Source: Massilia atriviolacea
Lineage (GTDB): Bacteria > Pseudomonadota > Gammaproteobacteria > Burkholderiales > Burkholderiaceae_D
Assembly: GCF_003953935.1 (NCBI RefSeq)
Contig: NZ_RXLQ01000017.1
Coordinates: 70,030-134,029 of the forward strand
Reading direction: 5' to 3'
Length of the DNA stretch: 64,000 bases
The translations under genes and the position numbers were made by a program. Shown piece after piece: positions 50,393 through 63,500 of this stretch. How positions within the stretch are numbered: the stretch's first letter is position 1; the number at the start of each line of letters is the position of its first letter. Under the pieces are notes generated by a model. The model did not search any database and was not told where the DNA came from. It saw only the letters and a list, made by a program, of their open reading frames with translations.

Positions 50393-52675
50393 CTACGGAG
50401 CCATCACCTTATCGGGCGTCATCGGCGTGCTGCGCACACGGCGCCCGGTGGCGTGGTGGATCGCGTTGCAGACCGCCGCCGCCACGCCCACCTGGCCGAT
50501 TTCGCCCACGCCCTTGGCGCCGAGGCGGCTGACGATGCGGTCGTCCTCTTCCACGAACAGCACGTCGATGTCGTGGATGTCGGCGTTGACCGACACGTGG
50601 TATTCGCCCAGGTTGTGGTTCATGAAGCGCCCGAGGCGGTCGTCGGACAGGGTTTCTTCGTGCAGCGCCTGGCCGATGCCCCACACCACGCCGCCCACGA
50701 TCTGGCTGCGCGCCGCCTTGGCGTTGATGATGCGCCCGGCCGCAATGGCGCTGACCACGCGCGTCACGCGCACCGTGCCGAAGGCTTCGTCGACGCGCAC
50801 CTCGACGAATACGGCCGAATGGGTGGCGCGCAGGTACTTCTGCTGCTTGAGCACATTCGGCAGCATCATGTATTTTTCTTCCAGCCGCTCGGCGCCGTCG
50901 AAGGCCAGGATCGCCTGCAGGGACACGGCCTGCGCCGGCTGCGCGCGCAGGCGCAGGGCGCCCCCGGCAAATTCGGCAGCGTCGAATCGGGCGTCGGCGA
51001 AGGGAGAACCCGGCATCTTGCGGGCCAGCTTGAACAGGCGCTTCTGCAGCTTCTCGCACACGCCCTGCACGGCCGAACCGACCGTGGCCACGTGCGAGGA
51101 GCCGCCTTCGACGGGCGCCACCGGCAGGGTCGAGTCGCCCAGCTGGAAGCGCACCCTTTCCAGCGGCAGGCCCATGGCGTCGGCGGCGATGATGCACATG
51201 GCCGTGTAGGTGCCGGTGCCGATGTCGGTGGCCGCGCTGCTGACCACCAGGCTGCCGTCGGCGTGCAGCACGGCGCTGGCGCGCGCGAACATCTGCATCG
51301 CGTCCCACATGCCGGTCGCCATGCCCCAGCCGATCAATTCGTGGCCGTCGCGCATGGCGCGCGCCGCAAGCGGACGCCGCTCCCAGCCGAAGCGCGCCGC
51401 GCCCTGCTCGTAGCAGGCGCGCAGCTCCTTGGTCGAATACGGCAGGCCGTCGGTCGGATCGAGGTCGGCGTAGTTCTTCAGGCGCAGCGCCAGCGGGTCC
51501 ATCTTCAGTTCGTACGACAGTTCGTCCATCGCCACTTCGAGCGCGTGCACGCCGTGCGCCGCGCCGGGGGCGCGCATGTCGATCGGGCTGAAGCGGTCCA
51601 GCGCCACCAGCTTGTAACCGAGGCGGATATGCTCGCAGGCGTACAGCTGGCCCGACCAGTTGACCACCGCTTCCACGTAGTCTTCGTTGCGCGAGGTTTC
51701 GGCCAGCGCTTCGTGGATGATGGCGCTCAGGGTGCCGTCCGGACGCGCGGCCAGGCGCACGCGCTGGATCGTCTCGGGCCGGTGCCCGAAGGTGAACATC
51801 TGCTGGCGCGTCAGCACCACCCGCACCGAGCGTTCCAGCTTGAGCGCGGCCATCACCGCCAGCGCCAGCTGGTACTGCGGGCGCAGGCCGGAGCCGAACG
51901 CCCCGCCCACGTAGGGATTGCGCACCGTGACCTTGTCCTTGGACAGGCCGAACACGTGCGAGACGTACCAGCGGCTGTTCTGCGAACTCTGGGTCTTGTC
52001 GTAGATGGTCAGGTGGCCGTCCGCGCCGCGCACCACGGTGGAGGCGAACATTTCGAGCGGGTTGTGGTGCTCGACGCCGCTGTAATACTCGGCTTGCATG
52101 CGCACCACGGCCTTGTCCCACATGTCGTCGGCGTAGCCTTTCGGTTCCGGCGGCGGCGTGTAGCCGGCTTTCAGGCGGCTCGGCTTGTGGCTGCGTTCCA
52201 TGTTCTCCAGCAGGCTGGTCTGGTGCTGGTCGACCTCGTAGGCGACCCGCAGCAGCGAGGCGCCATGGCGCGCCGCTTCGAACGTCTCGGCCACCACCAG
52301 CGCGACCGGCTGGCCGCTGCTGTGGATCTTGTCGTCGTAGAGCGGGCGGAAAGGCGAGCCGCCGGGCGCCGTCATGTCCTTGTAGAACAGGTCGAAGGAG
52401 CGCAGGCGCGGCCGGTTCTCGTGCGTGATCACTTCGACCACGCCGGGCAAGGCCAGCGCGTCGGCGGCATCGATCGCGGCGATCCGCCCTTTGGTGACGC
52501 TGCCGCTGACCACCACGCCGTACAGCAGGCCCTCGGCCGGGTGTTCGGCGGCGTAGCGCGCCTGGCCGGTGACCTTGTCGCGGCCGTCGACGCGCGAGAC
52601 GGCCATGCCGATGGTGACAGGGCCGGCGCCTTGGTCGGCGACCGGGGTGCGTAATTCGGCTATGAGATCGGTCAC
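50393..52675 (-). CDS. paoC: Aldehyde oxidoreductase molybdenum-binding subunit (PaoC type)
   Basis: A 760-residue large subunit of the xanthine oxidase family. Domain order: aldehyde oxidase a/b hammerhead (about 25-140; [17 protein letters not shown]), then the molybdopterin cytosine dinucleotide binding part ([15 protein letters not shown], the GGAFG loop), [19 protein letters not shown], and the C-terminal catalytic Glu in [16 protein letters not shown]. Oxidises aldehydes to acids in PaoABC. The GTG start overlaps the paoB stop (GTGA). No PaoD-type maturation gene is present downstream; the next gene is a universal stress protein. Confidence 0.9.
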   Translation of the reverse strand: MTDLIAELRTPVADQGAGPVTIGMAVSRVDGRDKVTGQARYAAEHPAEGLLYGVVVSGSVTKGRIAAIDAADALALPGVVEVITHENRPRLRSFDLFYKDMTAPGGSPFRPLYDDKIHSSGQPVALVVAETFEAARHGASLLRVAYEVDQHQTSLLENMERSHKPSRLKAGYTPPPEPKGYADDMWDKAVVRMQAEYYSGVEHHNPLEMFASTVVRGADGHLTIYDKTQSSQNSRWYVSHVFGLSKDKVTVRNPYVGGAFGSGLRPQYQLALAVMAALKLERSVRVVLTRQQMFTFGHRPETIQRVRLAARPDGTLSAIIHEALAETSRNEDYVEAVVNWSGQLYACEHIRLGYKLVALDRFSPIDMRAPGAAHGVHALEVAMDELSYELKMDPLALRLKNYADLDPTDGLPYSTKELRACYEQGAARFGWERRPLAARAMRDGHELIGWGMATGMWDAMQMFARASAVLHADGSLVVSSAATDIGTGTYTAMCIIAADAMGLPLERVRFQLGDSTLPVAPVEGGSSHVATVGSAVQGVCEKLQKRLFKLARKMPGSPFADARFDAAEFAGGALRLRAQPAQAVSLQAILAFDGAERLEEKYMMLPNVLKQQKYLRATHSAVFVEVRVDEAFGTVRVTRVVSAIAAGRIINAKAARSQIVGGVVWGIGQALHEETLSDDRLGRFMNHNLGEYHVSVNADIHDIDVLFVEEDDRIVSRLGAKGVGEIGQVGVAAAVCNAIHHATGRRVRSTPMTPDKVMAP

Positions 52676-53700
52676 AGTGTCTCCCTGGCGTCCGGTGCGT
52701 GCATATTGTCGATGGTGCCGGCGGCGGCCTGTTCGAGCGCGCGCACGAGCGCGCGGCGCGCCATCGGAATCTTGAAGTCGTTCTGTCCCTGGCCGCGCGC
52801 GCCGGCCAGCAGCAGGTCGGCGCAGGCCTCGAAGGCGGCGCCGGCGGCGCTGCGGCCGACCAGCAGCGCCTCGGCGGCCGGCACGCGCCACGGCTTGTGG
52901 GCCACGCCGCCGAGCGCAACGCGGGCGGCGCGTACGATGCCGTCCGGCCCGATGTCGAGCGCGGCGGCGACCGATACCAGCGCAAACGCGTACGAGGCGC
53001 GGTCGCGCAGCTTGAGGTAGGCCGAGTGGGCGGCAAACGGCGCGCCCGGCGGCAGTTCGATGGCCGTGATCAGCTCACCGGGCAGCAAGGTGTTGTCGCG
53101 TTCGGGATGCTCGCCCGGCAGGCGGTGGAAGTCGGCGAAGCCGATCCGGCGTTCGCCGTCCCGCGCGCTGACGTGCACCACCGCGTCCAGCGCCGCCAGC
53201 GCCACGCACATGTCGGACGGATGGGTCGCGATGCAATGTTCGCTGGCGCCGAGGATGGCGTGCTGGCGCGTCAGGCCGCCGATGGCGGAACAGCCGCTGC
53301 CCGGCAAGCGCTTGTTGCAGGGCACGGCGGTATCGTAAAAATAGTGGCAGCGCGTGCGTTGCAGCAGGTTGCCGCCGTCGGTCGCCATATTGCGGATCTG
53401 GGGCGAGGCGCCGGCCAGGATCGCCGCCGACAGCAGCGGATAAGCGCTGCGCACCAGCGGGTGGTAGGCGGTATCGGCATTGCGCGCGGTGGCGCCGAGC
53501 AGCAGGCCGCCCTGCGCCGTGAGCCCGATGGCGTCCAGCGGCAGACTGTTGATGTCGACCAGCGTACGCGGGCGCATGACGCCCTCTTTCATCAGGTCGA
53601 GCAGGTTGGTGCCGCCCGCGATGAAGGCGGCGCCGGCGCCGGCCCCCTGGCGCAGCGCGTCGCCGCTTGCCTGCGGCGCGTGGTAGGCGACCGGGTTCAT
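52672..53700 (-). CDS. paoB: Aldehyde oxidoreductase FAD-binding subunit (PaoB type)
   Basis: A 342-residue FAD subunit. The N-terminal FAD part has [22 protein letters not shown] (FAD pyrophosphate loop) and [24 protein letters not shown]. Between them and the C-terminal domain is [28 protein letters not shown], the Cys-containing insert of the PaoB kind that binds an extra [4Fe-4S] cluster, which separates it from plain xanthine dehydrogenases. ATGA overlap with paoA upstream and GTGA overlap with paoC downstream. Confidence 0.92.
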   Translation of the reverse strand: MNPVAYHAPQASGDALRQGAGAGAAFIAGGTNLLDLMKEGVMRPRTLVDINSLPLDAIGLTAQGGLLLGATARNADTAYHPLVRSAYPLLSAAILAGASPQIRNMATDGGNLLQRTRCHYFYDTAVPCNKRLPGSGCSAIGGLTRQHAILGASEHCIATHPSDMCVALAALDAVVHVSARDGERRIGFADFHRLPGEHPERDNTLLPGELITAIELPPGAPFAAHSAYLKLRDRASYAFALVSVAAALDIGPDGIVRAARVALGGVAHKPWRVPAAEALLVGRSAAGAAFEACADLLLAGARGQGQNDFKIPMARRALVRALEQAAAGTIDNMHAPDARETL

Positions 53701-54251
53701 GCGGGCACCGTGCCGGGAAGGTAGGGGCGGCCGGGATCGTCCTTGCGCTCGGCCAGGCCCATCACCTCGGTGACGGCGGCCACGATCTGCGGATAGGCGC
53801 CGCAGCGGCAGACGTTTCCGCTCATCAGCTCGCGCACCTCGGCCACGCTGCGGGCTTCGCCTTCGCGCATCAGGCCGATGGCCGAACAGAGTTGCCCGGG
53901 CGTGCAGTAACCGCACTGGAAGGCGTCGTGGTCGATGAAGGCCTGTTGCAGCGGGTGCAGCGTGGCGCCGTCGGCCAGGCCTTCGACGGTGACGATCTCC
54001 TTGCCGTTCTGCATTACCGCCAGGGTCAGGCAGGCATTGATGCGCTTGCCGCCGGCCAGCACCGTGCAGGCGCCGCACTGGCCGTGGTCGCAGCCCTTCT
54101 TGGTGCCGGTCAGGCCGCTGCGCTCGCGCAGCAGGTCGAGCAGGGTGACCCAGGCTTCGACCTCGAGCAGGTGTTGCTCGCCATTGATGCGCAGGCTGAT
54201 CGGATAGGTGGTGGCGGCCGGCGCGTGCGCGGCGTGTGTGTGGGGGTCCAT
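53697..54251 (-). CDS. paoA: Aldehyde oxidoreductase iron-sulfur subunit (PaoA type)
   Basis: A 184-residue subunit with two [2Fe-2S] clusters: the plant-ferredoxin type motif [18 protein letters not shown] with a later ACLT, and the helical CGYCTPGQ plus GNVCRCGAY pair. These carry electrons from molybdenum to FAD. The N-terminus is short ([12 protein letters not shown]) and has no Tat signal, unlike E. coli PaoA, so the complex is expected in the cytoplasm. No strong ribosome site precedes the ATG. It is the first gene of the three. Confidence 0.92.
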   Translation of the reverse strand: MDPHTHAAHAPAATTYPISLRINGEQHLLEVEAWVTLLDLLRERSGLTGTKKGCDHGQCGACTVLAGGKRINACLTLAVMQNGKEIVTVEGLADGATLHPLQQAFIDHDAFQCGYCTPGQLCSAIGLMREGEARSVAEVRELMSGNVCRCGAYPQIVAAVTEVMGLAERKDDPGRPYLPGTVPA

Positions 54252-54383
54252 GGATGGTCGACTCGGCTTGTGTGGGAGTTAACTTTATCCAAACAGCACG
54301 TTCTTCTCTGTTAGGGAACGAACCCTTCCCCACCATCGGTCACAGGATTGTGTGTCGCCCAGGTCACAAACCCGCACGCAGGC

Positions 54384-54614
54384 TCAAGCGCAGGCGCCCT
54401 TGCCGCTGTTGTTGAGATGGAACTGCTCCCAATCGGTCAGGCGCCGCGTCGCCGCGCCCTGCAAGACCCGCTCGACCACGGCCGGCGGAATGTCGGACGC
54501 GCGGAAATAGGCCAGCGCCACCTGGCGGCTCAGGGTACGGTCGTAGGTGACGCCCAGATCGACCAGCAGCGACAAAGCGCTGTTGTCGCATTGGCGACGT
54601 TCGGGAACATTCAA
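54384..54614 (-). CDS. Small protein of unknown function
   Basis: A 76-residue protein read from a TTG start with AAAGG about 8 bases upstream. Helical, with RQCDNSALSLLVDLGVTYDRTLSRQVALAYFRASDIPPAVVERVL and ending HLNNSGKGACA. The pattern of amphipathic helices and two Cys gives no family. It is divergent from the 121-residue gene across an AT-rich 222-base region and precedes paoA on the same strand. Real coding seems likely, but the start codon is uncertain. Confidence 0.55.
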   Translation of the reverse strand: MNVPERRQCDNSALSLLVDLGVTYDRTLSRQVALAYFRASDIPPAVVERVLQGAATRRLTDWEQFHLNNSGKGACA

Positions 54615-54836
54615 GGGGTGCGCCTTTCAGGTCGGGGTAACTACCCTTTTTTACAATAGCCGAGATTTATCGCCTTCACAAATAGCGCTTCGCTATGAGC
54701 GATTTTCCAATCAGAAATTTACACCAAAAATCAATTTATCATTCGCACTGATGATTACTCGACTGTGTCTGAAGTGTGTGGGCGCGTTACATGCATCGGT
54801 GATAAATTCACGACTTTTGGTCAGCGGGGAGACAGG

Positions 54837-55202
54837 ATGGAACGCTATGAACGCCACTTCGTGTCGCAGCGAATCGGCAGGGCGATTGGTGCGGTGGAAT
54901 TTGGCGGAGCCGGGCTGGGGGTGGTGGAAATCACGGCCGAGTGCGGGCCGGCGCGGATGCTGTTTTCGTTCACCCTCAGCGGCGGGCCGGACGCGCATCC
55001 GCCCTCGCCCGCGCTGGCCGAAGTGCTGCTGCGCACGGCGATCGCGCAGGTGCACAAGGAAATGCTCAAGCCGCCCGCGGCAGGCACCGGCGAACAGCGC
55101 TGCCTGTCGAATGCCTGTCCGCCCTGGATCGGCGACCTGGAAGAGGCGCCGTATGGCGGCGCCACCTCGGGCTACGCGTCGCAGCCCGGGCGCAACGGCT
55201 AG
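54837..55202 (+). CDS. Protein of unknown function
   Basis: A 121-residue protein with GGGGAG about 7 bases before its ATG. The sequence alternates short beta segments (FGGAGLGVVEITAEC, RMLFSFTLSGG) and a helix (ALAEVLLRTAIAQVHKEML), then a Gly/Pro-rich tail. No signal peptide and no known family. It converges on the amidohydrolase gene with 7 bases between the stops. AT-rich upstream DNA with a TACAAT and a small hairpin (54682-54696) suggests its own promoter. Confidence 0.6.
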   Translation: MERYERHFVSQRIGRAIGAVEFGGAGLGVVEITAECGPARMLFSFTLSGGPDAHPPSPALAEVLLRTAIAQVHKEMLKPPAAGTGEQRCLSNACPPWIGDLEEAPYGGATSGYASQPGRNG

Positions 55203-55209
55203 ACCGCCG

Positions 55210-58518
<3,309 letters not shown>

Positions 58519-58852
58519 GGGGCTCTTATGGTGTAGGAGTTGTCGAGGTCGGCGGCACTGTTGGCGCTGCCGGTGGGCAACCGATTCTACGCTGCGGCGG
58601 GGCTGCGGGCAAACGCTGGCCGGGGCAAGCCGCATCGTAAAGACGCAGGGATGCGACAGGCAGCGAATACGATGCAGGTTCGGGTCGGGAATCGGCACAG
58701 CGCGCTGTCCGGCTGCCGCGTCGAACCGCTTGGCGCCACACCTGACGCAAGCGACAGGGCGCCGACAATCCCTGTCCGGCAGAAAAAAGCCCGCCATCGG
58801 GCGGGCTTTCGGATCGGGCACGCCTGTCGCCAGGCGCGCCATCGGCATCGGC
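58519..58852. other. Intergenic region with terminator (amidohydrolase / TonB receptor)
   Basis: 334 bases between the TonB receptor stop and the amidohydrolase start on the same strand. It holds the receptor's terminator (58783-58809) and otherwise no gene or clear promoter. Confidence 0.5.
58783..58809 (-). terminator. Rho-independent terminator of the siderophore operon
   Basis: Perfect 10-bp arms AAAGCCCGCC (58786-58795) and GGCGGGCTTT (58800-58809) with a 4-base loop; on the minus strand the stem is followed by six T (complement of 58783-58788). It ends transcription 44 bases after the TonB receptor stop. Confidence 0.9.
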
Positions 58853-60991
58853 TTAGAAATCGAACGCCGCCGACAGCCTGACCGCGCGCGGCGCGCCCAG
58901 GTTCAGACGTCCCGCTCCCCAGGCGCTCTCGAAATACTCCTTGTCGGCCACATTGGTCACGTAGGCGCGCAGCACCACCGGCATGGCGCCGAAGCGGGTC
59001 GCGTATTTCGCGCCCAGGTCGAGCGTGGTCCACGAACCCAGCTTCAGGCTGTTGTCGCCTGCCAGCCACTGCGAGCCGGTGTAGTTGATGCGCGAGCTCA
59101 GCTCCATCCCCGGCAGCGCCGCCAGCGCGTAGTCGAGGCCGATATTGGCCGTCAGGCGCGGCACGCCCAGCTGCGCCTTGCCCTGGTTGAGGCCCTTGGC
59201 GGTCTTGGTCTGCTCGGCCTTGGTGTAGGCCACGCCGCCCAGCAAGGTGATATCCTTGCCGGCCTTGCCGAACACATTCCACTCGACGCCGCGGTTGCGC
59301 TGCTCGCCGTCGGTGCTCATGCGGTTATTCGTTTCGATCAGCGCCGGTTTGCTGATCTGGAACACGCTCAGGGTCTGCGTCAGCGTGTTCATGTTCCACT
59401 TGACGCCGGCCTCGATCTGCTTCGACTTGTACGGCTTGAAGGTCTCGCCTTCGTTGGCATACGGCGCCTTGACCGTGGTGCCGGCGCTCAGGCCTTCCAC
59501 GTAGTTGGCGTACAGCGACACGTTCTCGCCCCACGGCTTGGCGACCACGCCGGCCAGCGGCGTGACTGCCGTTTCTTCGTACTTGCTCAGCTTCTGGTTG
59601 ACCTTCTGGGCGCGCACGCCGACGGTCAGTTGCAGCTTGCCGTCGGCGAACCAGACCGAATCGACCGCGCTCAGCGCCGTCATCACGTCGTCGTTGAGCG
59701 GGTTGTAGGTCGAGCCATCTTTCGCGGCCGGCATGACGATCGGGCTCGGGTTGTAGATGTTGCTGTTGATTGCCGCCGTGCCGTTGGCGCGCCCGCCGCC
59801 TTCGTAATTCATGACGTTGGCCGCCACGGTGACCTTGTGCGCGATGTTGCCGGTGTTGAACTGGCCGCGCACGCCCGCCTCGAAGGTCGTTGTCTCGTAC
59901 TCGCCCCACGAGTTGTAAGCCGTGCCGGTGGCCTTTCCGCTCGTGCCGCCCGACACGGGCAACACCGGACGCGTGCCGAAGATGAAGCCGTCATACGAGT
60001 GGGTGGCCGTGCCGGCCGAGGCGAAGGCGCTCCAGCCGGCGCCCAGCTCCACCTGGCCGCGCACGATCAGGCCCTCGGTTTCGGTATTGCTGTAGACATC
60101 GTCGCCGTAGAAGAAGTTGGTCGAGCCGTGCGGCGCTTTCGGCACCGACGTCCAGCCGGTGATGATCGGCTGCATCGGGGCGCCCTTGCGCACCTTGTTG
60201 GTCAGCGAGTAGGCGTCCATCTCGACGTTCCAGCCCTTGCCCTGGTAGTCCACGGCCACATGGCCGATTTCGCGGCGCTTGGTCTGGTGGTCCAGCCAGG
60301 TTTTGCCACCGGACAGCACGCCGTTGACGCGCACGCCCAGCGCTTGGTCCTCGCCGAAGCGACGCGCCACGTCGGCGTGCACGCCCACGTTCGATTTGCT
60401 CGATACCGAGGTCGTCACGCGCGTCAGCGGGGTGGCGCCGGCGCGTTTCGGCACCAGGTTGATCGCGCCGCCCACGTCGCCCGCCGGCGGCAGGCCCATC
60501 ATCATTGCGCCGGGGCCTTTCAGCACTTCGACGCGCTCGAACATCTCGGTCGGGGTGTTTTGCTCGGGAGCCAGGCCGTAGGCGCCGTTGATCGCCAGCG
60601 AGCCGGAGCTCACGCCGAAACCGCGGATATTGAAGTTTTCGACCACGTGGCCTTCGTTGGTGGTGGTGCGCACCGAGGGGTCGTTCTTGAGCACGGCGCC
60701 GATGGTCTGGGCTTGCTGGTCGGCGATGGTTTGCGCGGTATAGGCGGTGATGTTAAACGGCGTATCCATCACGCTCACATTGCCCAGCACGCCCAGGCGG
60801 GCGCCCTTGGCCACTTTGCCGCCGGCGGCGGCCGCCGGCAGGCTGTCGGCCGTTTCGGCGGCGGCCTTGACGGTGATTTCTTTCATGGTTTCGACCGGGG
60901 TCTGCGCCACGGCCGGCAGGGCCAGGGTGGCGATCATGGTCATGCAGGCCATGGGAATGGCACGGAAAGCACACACGGGGACAACTCGCAT
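58853..60991 (-). CDS. TonB-dependent siderophore receptor
   Basis: A 712-residue outer-membrane receptor. Signal peptide (CAFRAIPMACMTMIATLALPAVAQ), a short linker with a TonB-box-like ITVKAAAET, a plug domain (about 70-190; NIRGFGVSSGSLAINGAYG, ERVEVLKGPGAMMMGLPPAGDVGGAINLVPKRA) and a 22-strand barrel ending AVRLSAAFDF with a terminal Phe. The plug pattern is that of ferric-siderophore receptors. Last gene of the operon after the PepSY gene (TAATG overlap), followed by a strong terminator. Control by Fur is expected from the box upstream of the operon. Confidence 0.94.
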   Translation of the reverse strand: MRVVPVCAFRAIPMACMTMIATLALPAVAQTPVETMKEITVKAAAETADSLPAAAAGGKVAKGARLGVLGNVSVMDTPFNITAYTAQTIADQQAQTIGAVLKNDPSVRTTTNEGHVVENFNIRGFGVSSGSLAINGAYGLAPEQNTPTEMFERVEVLKGPGAMMMGLPPAGDVGGAINLVPKRAGATPLTRVTTSVSSKSNVGVHADVARRFGEDQALGVRVNGVLSGGKTWLDHQTKRREIGHVAVDYQGKGWNVEMDAYSLTNKVRKGAPMQPIITGWTSVPKAPHGSTNFFYGDDVYSNTETEGLIVRGQVELGAGWSAFASAGTATHSYDGFIFGTRPVLPVSGGTSGKATGTAYNSWGEYETTTFEAGVRGQFNTGNIAHKVTVAANVMNYEGGGRANGTAAINSNIYNPSPIVMPAAKDGSTYNPLNDDVMTALSAVDSVWFADGKLQLTVGVRAQKVNQKLSKYEETAVTPLAGVVAKPWGENVSLYANYVEGLSAGTTVKAPYANEGETFKPYKSKQIEAGVKWNMNTLTQTLSVFQISKPALIETNNRMSTDGEQRNRGVEWNVFGKAGKDITLLGGVAYTKAEQTKTAKGLNQGKAQLGVPRLTANIGLDYALAALPGMELSSRINYTGSQWLAGDNSLKLGSWTTLDLGAKYATRFGAMPVVLRAYVTNVADKEYFESAWGAGRLNLGAPRAVRLSAAFDF

Positions 60992-62652
60992 TACATTTGC
61001 TCCATTTGGTTAGATGCTGTTTGGTGAGAAGAGATTCGACTGGAATGTGTTTGCGCCGATGGCAGCGGCGCCATGGCCGCGTCCAGCTCGCGCCAGACGC
61101 TGTGCAGCTCGCCCGACCGGGCGCGCCGGCGCACCCGCAGCGCCATCCACAGCAGCACCGCGGCGCCGAGCAGCGACAGGGCGTCGATCCACAGGACGTC
61201 GAGGCTATACGGTTTGCCGACCGGCAGGCCGGGGAACAGGCCCGCCAGCGCGCTGGTGAGCGGGACCAGCAGCGTCGCCACGGCGGCGCAGAAGGTCAGC
61301 CGGTAGCCGGCCCAGGCCGCGCCTTTGAGCACGGCGGCCAGCAGGCCCAGGCCGAGCGCGGTGTTGAAGACCGCCAGGCCGATGCCGGGCAGGTCCAGCC
61401 CCAGGCCGGCCTGCCAGCGCAGCGCCACCAGGCCCAGCGGCAGGCCGCTGACGGCGCCCAGGCACAGGCCGACCGTCAGCGCGGCCACCCAGCGCACGTG
61501 GCGCGGCTGCGGCAGCGGCGTGGACAGCTGGCGGTTCTTGCGCAGGCGGGTTTCGATCCACAGCAGGTTGCCGGTGTAGAACAGGATCGCGCCCAGCAGC
61601 CCCATCGCCACGTAGGCCAGGCGCACCGGGGTGCCGCCGAAGCTGCCGAAGTGCAGCGCGAAAATGGCCGACAGGCTCGCTTCCCAGTTGTTCTGCCGGT
61701 GCGGCAGCAGGCTGATTCCCTTGTTGAGCTGGCCGTTGACCGGGTTGAAATTCATGAAGCCGGCGCGCGGGGCGCGCATGTGGCCGCTCCAGTCTTCGCC
61801 GCCCATGTTCACCTGCGCTTTGGGTCCGTTCAGGCCGCGATACGTCAGTTCGGTCGGCGTGAAGCTGGCCGAGATCGCGCGCGCGCTGGCCAGCAGGCTC
61901 GACGGCGCCACCCAGTCCGCGCTGGCGTCCGGCGCGGCCTTGCCCCTGGCCCGCTCCGGCGCGCCGGCCGGCTTGCCGATCGCATGGATGGTGGCGTCCT
62001 GGGTCTCGTAGACCCAGTCGTGCAGGCAAAAACCGGCCGTGGTCAGGGCGATCGCCAGGTGGAACGGCAGGCTGGTGATGCCGATCAGGTTATGGGCGTC
62101 GAGCCAGAAGCGCTTGACGTTGGCGCCGATGCGCAGCACCAGCAAATCCTTGACCAGCGAGGGCAGCAGGATCACCACGCCCGAGATGAGCGCCAGCGCA
62201 TACAGCAGCGCCACCATGCCGATGATCGGCTCGGCCACGGCGCCGTCCAGCGGCAAGCCGCCGTTGCGGTGCACTTCGTCGACAAAATGGCCGGCCGGGC
62301 CGGTCTGGGCGGCCACCGTCCGCAGGCGGCCCCCGGCGTCCAGCGTCACCTGCCAGCTCGCGCCCTGCCTGTCGGTGTAGCGCATGCGGCCGTGGTCCGG
62401 CCGTTGGCGCTCGAGCACCAGCACGGCGCTGCCGATAGCCTTGTCGCGCGTGGCGAAAAAGGCCTTGGCCAGCGGATCGACGGGCGAGCTGGCGCCCTGC
62501 AGCGCGCTGGGCGCGGCCTCGGCCCAACGGCCGATTTCGGGCTTGAACATGGTAAAGGCGCCAGCGTAGAAGGCGATGAACAGCATCACGCCGGACAGGA
62601 TGCCGACCCAGGTATGGACGACTTTATAGGTGCGCACGATCTCGGCCTTCAT
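60991..62652 (-). CDS. PepSY-associated membrane protein (ferric-siderophore reductase-like)
   Basis: A 553-residue inner-membrane protein of the PepSY-TM family, found with siderophore receptors and thought to take part in iron release or reduction in the periplasm. Seen: an early helix (VVHTWVGILSGVMLFIAFYAGAFTMF), a periplasmic PepSY part (RYTDRQGASWQVTLDAGG, FVDEVHRNGG), helices around 155-185 and 205-240 with WLDAHNLIGITSLPFHLAI (conserved His), a periplasmic loop, and a cluster of five or so helices at the C-terminal end. ATGA overlap with the DUF3649-like gene and a TAATG join with the receptor gene. Confidence 0.9.
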   Translation of the reverse strand: MKAEIVRTYKVVHTWVGILSGVMLFIAFYAGAFTMFKPEIGRWAEAAPSALQGASSPVDPLAKAFFATRDKAIGSAVLVLERQRPDHGRMRYTDRQGASWQVTLDAGGRLRTVAAQTGPAGHFVDEVHRNGGLPLDGAVAEPIIGMVALLYALALISGVVILLPSLVKDLLVLRIGANVKRFWLDAHNLIGITSLPFHLAIALTTAGFCLHDWVYETQDATIHAIGKPAGAPERARGKAAPDASADWVAPSSLLASARAISASFTPTELTYRGLNGPKAQVNMGGEDWSGHMRAPRAGFMNFNPVNGQLNKGISLLPHRQNNWEASLSAIFALHFGSFGGTPVRLAYVAMGLLGAILFYTGNLLWIETRLRKNRQLSTPLPQPRHVRWVAALTVGLCLGAVSGLPLGLVALRWQAGLGLDLPGIGLAVFNTALGLGLLAAVLKGAAWAGYRLTFCAAVATLLVPLTSALAGLFPGLPVGKPYSLDVLWIDALSLLGAAVLLWMALRVRRRARSGELHSVWRELDAAMAPLPSAQTHSSRISSHQTASNQMEQM

Positions 62653-62951
62653 GCGGCGCTCCCTGCCCGCAGGATGCACCAGCAGGCGCCGGCGGCCAGC
62701 GCGTTGGCCAGCGCCAGCCAGCGCCAGCAGGCGCGCTTGCTCGGCAGCAGGAACACCAGCGCGATCGTGCAGGCCCAGAGCGGGTACACCACCCACATCG
62801 TCAATTGCCCGGCCACCGGGCCGGCGCCGGCAAGGCGCATCAGCGCGTTCAGCACGCCGCTCAGGGCAATCGACAGCGGATAGCCGAGCACCAGGGCCAG
62901 CAGGCCGTTGTGCAGCAGGACCAGGTCGCGCCGCGCGCTGTCCTTAGCCAT
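62649..62951 (-). CDS. DUF3649-like small membrane protein
   Basis: A 100-residue protein with three hydrophobic segments (GLLALVLGYPLSIALSGVLNAL, TMWVVYPLWACTIALVFLL, WLALANALAAGACWCIL). Size, pattern and position (between DUF3325-like and PepSY genes beside a TonB receptor) fit the DUF3649 iron-uptake accessory family. It overlaps the upstream gene by 8 bases and the PepSY gene by 4. Its exact role is unknown. Confidence 0.7.
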   Translation of the reverse strand: MAKDSARRDLVLLHNGLLALVLGYPLSIALSGVLNALMRLAGAGPVAGQLTMWVVYPLWACTIALVFLLPSKRACWRWLALANALAAGACWCILRAGSAA

Positions 62952-63210
62952 GCGCCCTCCGCGCACGCGCACGGCGCACGGCGCGCAGCACGCCGATGGC
63001 CGGCAAGGCGATCATCCACACGGCCAGCACGGTCAGGATGGCCGTGAACGTGCTCATGCTTGCGCCCAGTGCCAGCACCGCCAGCAACAACGGCGCCGCG
63101 CCGAGCACCCATCCCAGCGCCGCCGCCAGGCGTGGCTCGGCCCTTGGCGTGCTGGCATTGCAGGCCGCTGCGGAGAGCAGCGTGAATATCAGGGCAAGGG
63201 CAAACGACAT
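62944..63210 (-). CDS. DUF3325-like small membrane protein
   Basis: An 88-residue protein with an N-terminal hydrophobic segment (SFALALIFTLLSAAACNAS) and two further helices (LGWVLGAAPLLLAVLALGASMSTFTAILTVLAVWMIALPAIG), ending in an Arg-rich tail. Position at the head of the siderophore operon suggests DUF3325; the family's central His segment is not clear, so the call is tentative. ATG 63210 is preferred to a TTG four codons upstream. Confidence 0.6.
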   Translation of the reverse strand: MSFALALIFTLLSAAACNASTPRAEPRLAAALGWVLGAAPLLLAVLALGASMSTFTAILTVLAVWMIALPAIGVLRAVRRARARRAHG

Positions 63211-63251
63211 ACCGGCTTTCAACTCGCCCGTGGGACTGGGGAGACGGCCGC

Positions 63252-63280
63252 ATCTTACTCCAAATGTAAATGATTCTCAA
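63252..63280 (-). promoter_or_regulatory. Promoter and Fur box of the siderophore operon
   Basis: On the minus strand TTGAGA (complement of 63275-63280), 17 bases, TAAGAT (complement of 63252-63257). A 19-base Fur-box match, TTGAGAATCATTTACATTT (complement of 63262-63280), covers the -35 and spacer, so iron-loaded Fur should block RNA polymerase. The start codon lies about 45 bases downstream of the -10. Confidence 0.8.
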
Positions 63281-63321
63281 TACGACGGTTGAGCAAAATA
63301 TATCTTTTTGAAGATAATGGA

Positions 63322-63333
63322 TTCCGTACGGAA
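63322..63333. promoter_or_regulatory. 12-base palindrome upstream of the last GAF gene
   Basis: TTCCGTACGGAA is a perfect palindrome, followed 7 bases later by a TATAGT (63341-63346) that could be a -10 for the plus-strand GAF gene. An operator role is plausible but the regulator is unknown. Confidence 0.35.
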
Positions 63334-63500
63334 ATTTTGGTATAGTCGTTTCCAGCCCTTGTTGCGGCTGGTGACGGCCCCGAACGCGCCGCTCGCCGAC
63401 ATCGATACCCACATCGACACCGAATTTTCCCGGCCATGCTCCCGCCGATCCTTTGCACTGTTGCAAAATACTGACGCCTGGCGTCAGGACGGGACGCCTC

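Noticed and set aside
50453-52654. 733-codon plus-strand open frame
   Set aside because: Antisense of paoC, biased composition only.
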